Shown here: positions 57,993 to 64,000 of the stretch, piece by piece
Numbering within the stretch: position 1 is the first letter of the stretch
Layout: every line of letters begins with the position of its first letter
NCBI GenBank assembly: GCA_900315935.1
Contig: ONBB01000017.1
Location: 25,010 to 89,009 of the forward strand
Source of the DNA: an uncultured Bacteroidales bacterium
GTDB taxonomy: Bacteria; Bacteroidota; Bacteroidia; Bacteroidales; P3
DNA length: 64,000 nucleotides
Reading direction: 5' to 3'
Program-made: the position numbers and the translations under genes
Notes under the pieces: generated by a model
Told to the model about the DNA's origin: nothing
The model's input: the letters and a program-made list of their open reading frames with translations, nothing else
Database searches by the model: none

Positions 57993-59742
57993 CATCGCCT
58001 TTCTTGACCATCTGGCCCTGCTTGGCACAGGTGTCGATGATTTTGCCGCCCTTGAGCGAGGGCTGCGGCATGAGTGCGTAGGGGGCTTCGATGTGGGCCA
58101 GGGTGGCGCCCTCCTTCACCTCGGTGCCGGGGGCGGGGGCGGTGCTGCGGTCGTCGAAGTTGACCTCCCACAGCAGGCGACCCGTGGCGGCGGCCACGAT
58201 AGGGGTGGCATTGGGGTATTTCTGCGAGATGTAGTTGAGTGCCGCCTCGCCGCCGGCTTCCTGCTGGTTGCCGCCCGACTTCTCGGCACGCAGCTGCGCC
58301 ACCTCCTTGTGGAAGCGTTCTTTGGCAATGCCGCTCTTGTAGTCGCGGTACTGGCGGTCGTGCATGGCCAGCTCGAAGAGCTCCTCGTCGTCCTCGCCAC
58401 GCTCCCAGCCGTTCTGCTCCATTTCCTTGATGTATTCAGGCAGGGCGTCGGGATAGGCTTCCTGCGGCACGCCAGTGTAGAACTCCATGCCCTGCTTCTT
58501 GGCCAGCTCGACGATTTCGGGAGCCAGGGGCCCCGGCAGCTGGCCGGCGCGGCCGAGAATCATGCTCCACGAGTCCTTGTCAATCTGGCTGAAGCGCGGC
58601 TTGCCCTGCGCCATCGAGAGCAGGTTCATGACGGCTATATTCTTGGTATACTGGCTGAAGGGGGTTACCAGCGGTGGATAGCCCAGCAAGGGCCAGATGT
58701 GCTCCACCTCCTGGAAGAGCTGCACGGTAAGCTCTTCGAACGAGACCTCAGGCTTGCCGCTCTTCTTGAGGGCCATGTTGATGGCGCCGTGCACTCCCTT
58801 GAGGTCGCTCATCATCGAACCCATCATGCCGCCCGGCAGACCGCAGCCTACCAGCAGCGAGCTGCTGATGCGATTGCCCGGGTTGATGTAGAGGCCGAGG
58901 AAGTCGTCGATGAACTCCTGTGTCAGGCGGCGCGCCTCCATGTAGGCGTCCATGTTGATGTCCTTGACGCTGAAGCCGGCATCCTTGAGCATGGCCTGCA
59001 CCGAAATGACGTCGGGGTGCACCATGCCCCAGGAGAGGGGCTCCATGGCGCAGTCGATAACGTCGGCTCCGGCCTGGGCCACCATGAGGGTGGAGGCCAT
59101 CGAGAGGCCCGGACCCGTGTGGCCGTGGTACTGCACCACGATGTGGGGGTATTTGGTCTTGATTTCATGCACGAGGCGACCCAGCGTGGCGGGACGCCCC
59201 ACACCGGCCATGTCCTTGAGGCATATCTCGTCGGCACCGAAAGCCACCAGCTTGTCCACGATGCCCATGTAGTACTCAACAGTGTGAATGGGCGAATGGG
59301 TGATGCTCAAGGCGGCCTGGCTGATCATGCCGGCCTCCTTGGCGGCCGTAACGCTCAGCTCGAGGTTGCGCGGGTCGTTCAGTCCGCAGAACGAGCGCAT
59401 GATGTCCACACCCTGCGCCTTCTTCACCTTGGGCATCAGGCGGCGCACGTCGGCCGGCACGCCGTACATACGCAGGCCGTTCAGCGCGCGCTCCAGCATG
59501 TGGGTCTGGATGCCAGCCTGGTTGAAAGGCTTAGTCCAGGCACGGACGGCCTTGTTGGGGTTCTCGCCGTACATGAGGTTCACCTGCTCGAAGGCGCCGC
59601 CGTTGGTCTCGATGCGGTCGAAGCAGCCCATCGCGACAATCACGGGCGCAATCTTCTCCAACTGGTCCACACGGGGCTGGTACTTGCCGCTGCTCTGCCA
59701 CATGTCGCGGTACACTAAACTGAATTTTATTTCTCTTGCCAT
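57973..59742 (-). CDS. Oxaloacetate decarboxylase/pyruvate carboxylase-like carboxyltransferase with altered biotinyl domain
   Basis: 589 aa. Carboxyltransferase TIM barrel with SLVYRDMWQSS (RDGHQS position), IVAMGCFDRIETNGGAFE, EICLKDMAGVGRP (carbamylated Lys) and QYHGHTGPGLSMAS (metal His pair). The C-terminal 80 residues are a barrel-sandwich domain: in EGATLAHIEAPYALMPQPS the position of the biotin-carrying lysine of EAMKM is occupied by Tyr, so the domain cannot be biotinylated at the usual site. It may use a separate carrier protein. A single-gene transcript with promoter at 59801-59808. Confidence 0.88.
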   Translation of the reverse strand: MAREIKFSLVYRDMWQSSGKYQPRVDQLEKIAPVIVAMGCFDRIETNGGAFEQVNLMYGENPNKAVRAWTKPFNQAGIQTHMLERALNGLRMYGVPADVRRLMPKVKKAQGVDIMRSFCGLNDPRNLELSVTAAKEAGMISQAALSITHSPIHTVEYYMGIVDKLVAFGADEICLKDMAGVGRPATLGRLVHEIKTKYPHIVVQYHGHTGPGLSMASTLMVAQAGADVIDCAMEPLSWGMVHPDVISVQAMLKDAGFSVKDINMDAYMEARRLTQEFIDDFLGLYINPGNRISSSLLVGCGLPGGMMGSMMSDLKGVHGAINMALKKSGKPEVSFEELTVQLFQEVEHIWPLLGYPPLVTPFSQYTKNIAVMNLLSMAQGKPRFSQIDKDSWSMILGRAGQLPGPLAPEIVELAKKQGMEFYTGVPQEAYPDALPEYIKEMEQNGWERGEDDEELFELAMHDRQYRDYKSGIAKERFHKEVAQLRAEKSGGNQQEAGGEAALNYISQKYPNATPIVAAATGRLLWEVNFDDRSTAPAPGTEVKEGATLAHIEAPYALMPQPSLKGGKIIDTCAKQGQMVKKGDVIGWVE

Positions 59743-59770
59743 AGCGTAATGGTTTGATTAAAAAAACATT

Positions 59771-59808
59771 ACCCCAATTTAACAATAATTGGGGACAATG
59801 CAAATATA
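59771..59808 (-). promoter_or_regulatory. Promoter and leader hairpin of the carboxyltransferase gene
   Basis: TATATTTG on minus (59808-59801) in the segment GACAATGCAAATATACAAAT also found at nadB. The leader contains the hairpin CCCCAATT/AATTGGGG (59772-59779 with 59787-59794). No -33 is evident. Confidence 0.55.
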
Positions 59809-59874
59809 CAAATTTTATTTGAACTGCAGAAATAAAGATTTTCCGCAGGCGAGATTTAGGATTCGCAGCAGTAC

Positions 59875-59902
59875 ACAAAAAAGGCCACAACCAAGTGTGG
59901 CC
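59875..59902 (-). terminator. Terminator of rnfA
   Basis: GGCCACA (59883-59889) with TGTGGCC (59896-59902), followed on the minus strand by a T run (59882-59877). It lies 35 nt past the rnfA stop. Confidence 0.85.
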
Positions 59903-59937
59903 AGTAAAAGAAGGGGCAAGCCCCTAGCCTATGTTTC

Positions 59938-60525
59938 TTACGGCAGGGGAACCAGGTTGGAGAAGCCCATGAAGGCCATGGCCAGGATGCCGGCGGCGAC
60001 GAGGGCGATGGGTACACCCTTCATGCCGCGGGGCGTGCCGGTGAGGTCGAGCTGCTCGCGGATGCCGGCGAAGATGACCAGCGCCAGCGTGAAGCCCACG
60101 GCGGTGGAGGCCGAGTAGACAACGCTCTGCAGGAAGTCCATGTTCTTCTGCATCACCAGGATGGCCACGCCGAGCACGGCGCAGTTGGTGGTAATCAGCG
60201 GCAGGAAGACGCCCAGCGCCTGGTAGAGCGGAGGGGCGATTTTCTTCAGCACGATTTCGACCATCTGCACCAGCGCCGCAATGACGAGGATGTAGGCGAT
60301 GGTCTGCAGGTAGCGCAGGTCGAGCGGGATGAGCACATACTGCATGATGAGGTAGGTAACCATGGTGGCCAGCAGCATCACAAAAAGCACCGCGCCGCCC
60401 ATGCCGAGCGAACTTTTCACATCTTTCGACACCCCGAGGAAGGGGCAGATGCCGAGGAATTGAGCCAACACAACATTGTTGACAAAGATGGCTCCGATGA
60501 TGAGTGCGAATATCGAGATGGTCAT
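59938..60525 (-). CDS. rnfA: Rnf complex subunit A, isolated
   Basis: 195 aa, six membrane helices. FALIIGAIFVNNVVLAQFLGICPFLGVSKDV and FLPLITTNCAVLGVAILV are RnfA/NqrE motifs; the Cys residues for the inner-membrane iron-sulfur cluster (GICPF, TTNCAV) are there. RnfA belongs to the ferredoxin:NAD+ oxidoreductase, usually encoded rnfB-C-D-G-E-A. None of the other subunits is near, and this gene has its own promoter and terminator, so it is detached from the Rnf operon. Confidence 0.93.
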   Translation of the reverse strand: MTISIFALIIGAIFVNNVVLAQFLGICPFLGVSKDVKSSLGMGGAVLFVMLLATMVTYLIMQYVLIPLDLRYLQTIAYILVIAALVQMVEIVLKKIAPPLYQALGVFLPLITTNCAVLGVAILVMQKNMDFLQSVVYSASTAVGFTLALVIFAGIREQLDLTGTPRGMKGVPIALVAAGILAMAFMGFSNLVPLP

Positions 60526-60559
60526 TTCGTGGGGTGTTTTAGTCCAACATTTGAAAGTG

Positions 60560-60590
60560 CAAAATTACAACCTTTTTTCCACATGGCAAA
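60560..60590 (-). promoter_or_regulatory. Promoter of rnfA
   Basis: Minus strand TTTTG near 60590-60587, 19-nt spacer, TAATTTTG (60567-60560). The -33 is again followed by CCA. Confidence 0.7.
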
Positions 60591-60662
60591 ATTTTTTTTT
60601 CTTCCACCCCCTAAAAGTGCCCCTATGACCCTGTTATGGACCATAGAAGTCCAGAGTCGAAC

Positions 60663-60704
60663 AATTCCCCTACCGATCCCCTACCATTCCCCTACCGTCC
60701 CCCT
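60663..60704. repeat. Dispersed repeat, copy E (unit array only)
   Basis: TTCCCCTACC(G/A) units, three to four copies, same orientation as copy D, without the tail. Confidence 0.6.
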
Positions 60705-60824
60705 GCTGCACCTCACCCGGCCTCGAAATGCACGCTCATGGTTATCAGATTGATTATTAATATACTAACGATTATTTTAAGAAAATTTATAACTTTAATA
60801 TGTACACGTATGGGAAAAGAGTTG

Positions 60825-60832
60825 TACTTTTG
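60825..60832 (+). promoter_or_regulatory. Promoter -7 element of the 73-aa lipoprotein gene
   Basis: TACTTTTG, 71 nt before the ATG. Confidence 0.65.
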
Positions 60833-60902
60833 CACCTTGTATCGCCTGCGATACAGCAATATAACAGAATGAAAATAAACAACTTAAACAAAATTTAACA
60901 AG

Positions 60903-61124
60903 ATGAAGAAAGTATTTTTTGCCGCTGCCGTCGCCGCCATGTTCGGCCTGGCCGCCTGCAACAACGCCAGCAAAACCGCTGAAGAGGCCACCGACTCCGT
61001 GATGGAGACCGTCGAGGCCGCCGCCTGCGACGCCACCGAGGCTGCCGCCGACTCCACCATGACCCTCGCCGAGGAACTCGTCGACGCTGCCAGCGACGCT
61101 GTCCAGGAAGTGGTCGCCGAATAA
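60903..61124 (+). CDS. Small Ala-rich lipoprotein
   Basis: 73 aa. Lipobox AMFGLAACNNASK; the mature part is Ala/Glu/Asp/Thr-rich with an 11-residue-like helical pattern (EEATDSVMETVEAA, EELVDAASDAVQEVV). Similar short acidic lipoproteins are common in Bacteroidota and unassigned. It has its own promoter and terminator, so it is monocistronic and probably abundant. Confidence 0.75.
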   Translation: MKKVFFAAAVAAMFGLAACNNASKTAEEATDSVMETVEAAACDATEAAADSTMTLAEELVDAASDAVQEVVAE

Positions 61125-61151
61125 CCTCCGGCTACACCTTAGCAACACACC

Positions 61152-61192
61152 GCGAGGTGCCGCCCCACTACGGACGGCACCTCGCTATTTTT
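61152..61192 (+). terminator. Terminator of the 73-aa lipoprotein gene
   Basis: GCGAGGTGCCG (61152-61162) with CGGCACCTCGC (61175-61185), followed by TATTTTTG. The last bases also fit a TAnnTTTG promoter for the next gene. Confidence 0.8.
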
Positions 61193-61238
61193 GTACCCCG
61201 GCATACAATAAAACGCCACGCCGCGCGTTATCCGAAAC

Positions 61239-61370
61239 ATGAAAAAGAACCGCACCACAATCCTGCGCGCCCTGGTCCTGTTGCTGGTGGCCGGGTGTCT
61301 GGTCTGCGCCTCGTGCAGCAGCAGTCCCCAGATGTACAAGCACAAACGCAACACCGACTGCGGCTGCTAG
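61239..61370 (+). CDS. Small 43-aa lipoprotein
   Basis: ATG 61239 to TAG 61368-61370. Hydrophobic leader (ILRALVLLLVAGCLVCASCSSS) with a lipobox-like VCASC and Lys/Asn/Cys-rich tail ending NTDCGC. Its stop overlaps the GTG start of the SprT-like gene by one base (TAGTG). Too short for the usual cutoff; I do not recognise it. Confidence 0.6.
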   Translation: MKKNRTTILRALVLLLVAGCLVCASCSSSPQMYKHKRNTDCGC

Positions 61371-61993
61371 TGGAAAACACTGCCGACAAATACCGCGCCA
61401 TCCTCGGCCGCTACCTGCCCGGAGCGGCGGTCGAGTGGGTCTACGGCTACCTCAACCTCCACCGCATTCACCTCCACATCGCCCGCGAGCGCCGCACCAA
61501 GCTCGGCGACTACCGCCGTCCCTATCCTGGGCATGAGCGCCACGAAATCTCCGTCAACGGCGACCTCTCCAAGCCCCTCTTCCTCTGGGTCTTCCTCCAC
61601 GAGGCCGCCCATCTCGAGACACGCCTCACCCATCCCCACGCACAGCCCCACGGCCACGAGTGGCAGGCACACTACGCCCGTCTGCTGGCCGACCATATCG
61701 ACTGGTTCCCCACCGACACACAGCCGCTTATCGCCCGCTACATCCGCCGCATACCCCTCAACCGCGTCCTCTGCCGCCAGATTGAGACCGCCCTGCGTGG
61801 CCAGGCTCCCGGCCAACAGCCCTCCCCCACCCTCGACCAGCAGCCAGTCGGCATCCGCTTCCGCCTGAAAAACAGCCCCGAACGCCTCTTCGAGGCGCTC
61901 GGCAAGCGCCGCACCCGATGGCTCTGCCGTTGCCTCGACGACGGGCGCCAGTACCTCGTCAGCGGCGCGGCGGAAATCATCCCCGAATGTTAA
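61370..61993 (+). CDS. SprT-like metalloprotease-fold protein
   Basis: 207 aa from GTG 61370, the start that keeps the family N-terminus (ADKYRAILGRYLPGAAVEW). KLGDYRRPYPGHERHEISVNGDLSKPLFLWVFLHEAAHLE with HEAAH as the zinc HExxH motif, HGHEWQAHY as the third ligand region, then a C-terminal zinc-ribbon-like part RTRWLCRCLDDGRQYLV. Role in Bacteroidota unknown. The upstream frame from 61157 contains no credible start. Confidence 0.82.
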   Translation: MENTADKYRAILGRYLPGAAVEWVYGYLNLHRIHLHIARERRTKLGDYRRPYPGHERHEISVNGDLSKPLFLWVFLHEAAHLETRLTHPHAQPHGHEWQAHYARLLADHIDWFPTDTQPLIARYIRRIPLNRVLCRQIETALRGQAPGQQPSPTLDQQPVGIRFRLKNSPERLFEALGKRRTRWLCRCLDDGRQYLVSGAAEIIPEC

Positions 61994-61997
61994 AAAA

Positions 61998-62028
61998 TTT
62001 GGCAATTTAATTTTTTTTCGTACCTTTG
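61998..62028 (+). promoter_or_regulatory. Promoter of ackA
   Basis: TTTG (61998-62001), 19-nt spacer, TACCTTTG (62021-62028); leader of about 60 nt, AT-rich. Confidence 0.8.
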
Positions 62029-62090
62029 ACCTCGGAGAACACACCTGTAAATTAACAAAACATAATATAAATTAAATAGTTACACAAAAT

Positions 62091-63284
62091 ATGAAAGTAT
62101 TAGTTTTAAACTGCGGAAGTTCATCCATCAAGTATCAGCTGGTCGACATGGCCAACAACGCCCAGGTGATGGCCAAGGGCCTCCTGGAACGTATCGGCCT
62201 GGAAATGGGCGAGTTCACCCATAAGTGGAACGGCCAGAAACACTACGAGCAGCAGCCCATCCCCAACCACACCGAGGGTATCAAGATGGTGCTCAAGGCG
62301 CTGACCGACCCCCAGATTGGCGTCATCGGCGACCTGAAGGAAATCGGTGCCGTCGGCAACCGCGTGGCCCACGGCGGCGAGCTGTTCAAGGAGAGCGTCC
62401 TGGTGGACGACAAGGTCATCGAGCAAATCAAGAGCCTCGAGCATCTGGCCCCACTGCACACTCCCGGCAACCTGGCCGGCATCTACGCCATGCGCGAAGT
62501 GCTCCCCGGCGTGCCCCAGACCGCTGTCTTCGACACCGCCTTCCACTCCACCCTGCCCCCCAAGAGCTTCCTCTACGGCCTGCCCTACGAGATGTATGAG
62601 AAATACGGCATCCGCCGCTACGGCTTCCACGGCACCAGCCACAAGTTCGTCGCCGAGAAGGCCGCCAAGATGATTGGCCGCGACTGGAATGACCTCAAAA
62701 TCATCTCCTGCCACCTCGGCAGCGGCGCCTCCATCGCCGCCATCGACCACGGAAAGAGTTTCGACACCACCATGGGCCTCACCGCCCTCGAGGGCCTCGT
62801 CATGGGCTCGCGCTGCGGCGACGTCGACCCCGGCGTCATCCTCTACCTCCTCGACCAGGGCTTCACCTCCAAGGACCTCACCAAGATGCTCTACAAGCAG
62901 AGCGGCCTGCTCGGCATCAGCGGCGACAAGCAGGACATGCGCGACATACGTGCCGGCCGCGACGCGGGCGACGAGCGCGCCACCTACGCCTTCGACATGT
63001 TCGCCCAGCGCGTCAAGCGCTACATCGGCGGCTACATGGCCGAGATGGGCGGCTGCGACCTGCTCCTCTTCACCGGCGGCATCGGCGAGAACGCCTGGTT
63101 CATGCGCCGCCCCATACTGGAGAACATGGAGTGCCTCGGCATCAAAATCGACTTCTCGAAGAACGACAACGTGATGGGCGAGGACATCATCCTCTCCACC
63201 CCCGATTCGAAAGTCGCCACCGTGGTCTGCACCACCGACGAGGAGTTCGTCATCGCCAGCGACACCTTCAAGCTCGTCAGCTGA
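62091..63284 (+). CDS. ackA: Acetate kinase
   Basis: 397 aa. MKVLVLNCGSSSIKYQLVDM, VAHGGELFKESVLV, QTAVFDTAFHSTLPPKSFLYGLPYEMYEKYGIRRYGFHGTSHKFV, and DLKIISCHLGSGASIAAIDHGKSFDTTMG are canonical AckA motifs. It interconverts acetyl phosphate and acetate with ATP. Usually paired with pta; here the gene is alone with its own promoter and hairpin. Confidence 0.97.
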   Translation: MKVLVLNCGSSSIKYQLVDMANNAQVMAKGLLERIGLEMGEFTHKWNGQKHYEQQPIPNHTEGIKMVLKALTDPQIGVIGDLKEIGAVGNRVAHGGELFKESVLVDDKVIEQIKSLEHLAPLHTPGNLAGIYAMREVLPGVPQTAVFDTAFHSTLPPKSFLYGLPYEMYEKYGIRRYGFHGTSHKFVAEKAAKMIGRDWNDLKIISCHLGSGASIAAIDHGKSFDTTMGLTALEGLVMGSRCGDVDPGVILYLLDQGFTSKDLTKMLYKQSGLLGISGDKQDMRDIRAGRDAGDERATYAFDMFAQRVKRYIGGYMAEMGGCDLLLFTGGIGENAWFMRRPILENMECLGIKIDFSKNDNVMGEDIILSTPDSKVATVVCTTDEEFVIASDTFKLVS

Positions 63285-63305
63285 TTCACCTACACCATTT
63301 TATAG

Positions 63306-63341
63306 TTGAGCGGGCCGTGCCATGAGGCACGGCCCGCTCAA
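63306..63341. terminator. Hairpin after ackA
   Basis: Perfect 16-bp stem TTGAGCGGGCCGTGCC/GGCACGGCCCGCTCAA, loop atga. No T tract follows on either strand, so it may stabilise the 3' end or stop transcription only partly. Confidence 0.65.
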
Positions 63342-63415
63342 CTTATGAAATAGGTGGTGCAGACGGTGGTAGCGCCGTTTTTCAGCACCGATTTCTCGCG
63401 TTGCAGGCCATGTGG
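63338..63415 (-). pseudogene. Possible GC-rich gene remnant
   Basis: Directly after the lipoprotein stop, same frame, 25 codons read PHGLQREKSVLKNGATTVCTTYFIS before a TGA inside the ackA hairpin. Its base composition and codons match the core of the window and not the AT-rich lipoprotein. It may be the leftover 3' end of a gene replaced by the AT-rich pair. A resemblance to YD/RHS-type sequence is a guess. Confidence 0.3.
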
Positions 63416-63817
63416 CTATTGGACAAGATGTCCTAATGAATCGTAAGTTCCATAGGGCGGCCACATCTTGATGTTGCGCATAGCCTCCGTGGGGGGGAAG
63501 GCAAAGCAGTCCTTGTCGTATACATGCTTTGCATCTGCAAGGCTCATGTCATAAAAAATTGTGTCGGTATTGTATTTTGCATATAACCTGTCCAGATAGT
63601 CATTATACTCATCGCCGTATACAAAGCTCCAGTCGTGGGCTTTGATGACAATCTCTTGGATTAGTATAAAAGAATTGTCGCGTGAGAGCGTTGACGAGAC
63701 GGACACTTCAACGTCAGAATTGTTATAGAATCGGAGATCGAAACTTTTATCCATGGCCAGATGACTACATCCAGCCAGCATTAGTGCTGCTATTGAAATG
63801 CAAATTATTTTCTTCAT
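63416..63817 (-). CDS. Lipoprotein of unknown function, ATGA-coupled to the partial gene
   Basis: 133 aa. Lipobox ALMLAGCSHLAMDK, mature part rich in Asp/Tyr/Ser (LRFYNNSDVEVSVSS, HDWSFVYGDEYNDYLDRLYAKYNTDTI). No known motif. It starts within the stop codon of the partial gene (63814-63817, ATGA), so it is translated from the same message. AT-rich like the 1-2.8 kb block. As a surface lipoprotein next to a possible toxin end it could be immunity; inference. Confidence 0.6.
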   Translation of the reverse strand: MKKIICISIAALMLAGCSHLAMDKSFDLRFYNNSDVEVSVSSTLSRDNSFILIQEIVIKAHDWSFVYGDEYNDYLDRLYAKYNTDTIFYDMSLADAKHVYDKDCFAFPPTEAMRNIKMWPPYGTYDSLGHLVQ

Positions 63818-64000
63818 TTTATTGTCAAATTAAGTACGTTTGAAATAAATCCATAGTAGAATGGGACTGGATACTTTGTGTGATTCCAAGCAATATCATA
63901 AATACGCTCAAAATAAAGTGCACCCCAAAAGTTTGCCAACTTCTCGGAAAAGAAAGTAGCGTGAGCATGACTGGAAGATATTTTGAATAGAGCCATCATG
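63814..64000 (-). CDS. C-terminal part of an uncharacterised protein, cut by the right edge
   Basis: 62 codons open to the window edge, ending KYPVPFYYGFISNVLNLTIK. Aromatic-rich, possibly ISSSHAHATFFSEKL as a preceding helix. No motif recognised. The neighbour is coupled by ATGA, the same arrangement as at the left end of the window. Confidence 0.5.
   Translation of the reverse strand, partial: MMALFKISSSHAHATFFSEKLANFWGALYFERIYDIAWNHTKYPVPFYYGFISNVLNLTIK

Larger units (their letters stand above)
60526..60902. other. Divergent intergenic region of rnfA and the 73-aa lipoprotein
   Basis: 377 nt. Holds the rnfA promoter, repeat copy E (60663-60704), an AT-rich run of 60745-60800 and the plus-strand promoter TACTTTTG (60825-60832). 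No ORF with a usable start is visible. Confidence 0.5.

Noticed and set aside
60600-60800. Riboswitch or small RNA gene in the rnfA/lipoprotein gap
   Set aside because: No conserved RNA fold could be recognised; the visible structure is repeat copy E and the two promoters.

Overview
The window comes from a GC-rich member of the Bacteroidota, most likely order Bacteroidales. Evidence for this includes a giant secreted protein with a type IX secretion C-terminal domain, a TonB receptor/DUF4249 pair, DUF6266, DUF2723, DUF2520, DUF2795 and DUF3109 families, an orphan RnfA, and more than a dozen promoters of the Bacteroidota form TTTG-N19/20-TAnnTTTG. No genus can be named from sequence alone. No rRNA or CRISPR array was seen. 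Two tRNAs are present (Phe-GAA, Cys-GCA).

Layout, left to right. 1-2.8 kb: an AT-richer accessory operon on the minus strand: a 560-aa unknown protein, a YkuD-like SxGC protein without signal peptide and an exported protein cut by the window edge, all joined by ATGA overlaps. 3-9.6 kb: one large T9SS-secreted protein split by a frameshift. 10-20 kb: thioesterase and two-component pair, tRNA-Phe, lspA-DUF3109-dehydrogenase-DUF4249-TonB receptor run, K+ channel, M16 peptidase. 20-25.7 kb: ATP synthase genes atpE-F-H-A-G (no atpB) and nadB. 26-31.4 kb: Sel1-repeat protein, a TPR-type sensor kinase and regulator, methyltransferase, glycosyltransferase, tRNA-Cys. 32-46 kb: an envelope block on the plus strand (pth, coaX, OMP, TPR, lptC, lpxD, SGNH, GT4, SGNH, an arginase-like pseudoenzyme, a 56-aa gene, lptE, DUF2723), with prsW opposed. 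46.3-47.5 kb: kbl, broken by a second frameshift. 47.8-51.3 kb: a defence/toxin island with a three-gene HipB/HipS/HipT-type module flanked by imperfect direct repeats, a class II Fic protein and a DUF6266 protein. 51.6-58 kb: S41 protease, TlpA-like protein, Mrp, NifU, PduO, DUF2795, DUF2520, TatD. 58-63.3 kb: carboxyltransferase lacking the biotin lysine, rnfA, small lipoproteins, SprT-like protein, ackA. 63.3-64 kb: a second AT-richer pair, a truncated ORF ATGA-coupled to a lipoprotein.

The most unusual signal is at the DNA level. Short AT-rich tandem repeats with 7-, 9- and 11-nt periods are embedded in otherwise GC-rich ordinary genes (response regulator, DUF3109, dehydrogenase, TonB receptor signal peptide, SGNH hydrolase, DUF2723, DUF6266). 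The same unit is read in different frames in different genes, so it behaves as a DNA element and not as a protein motif. A second family is a composite repeat (11-nt GGTAGGGGAAC units plus a conserved tail, in two copies with a GGGGCGAAT palindrome) that sits directly 3' of genes in a constant orientation.
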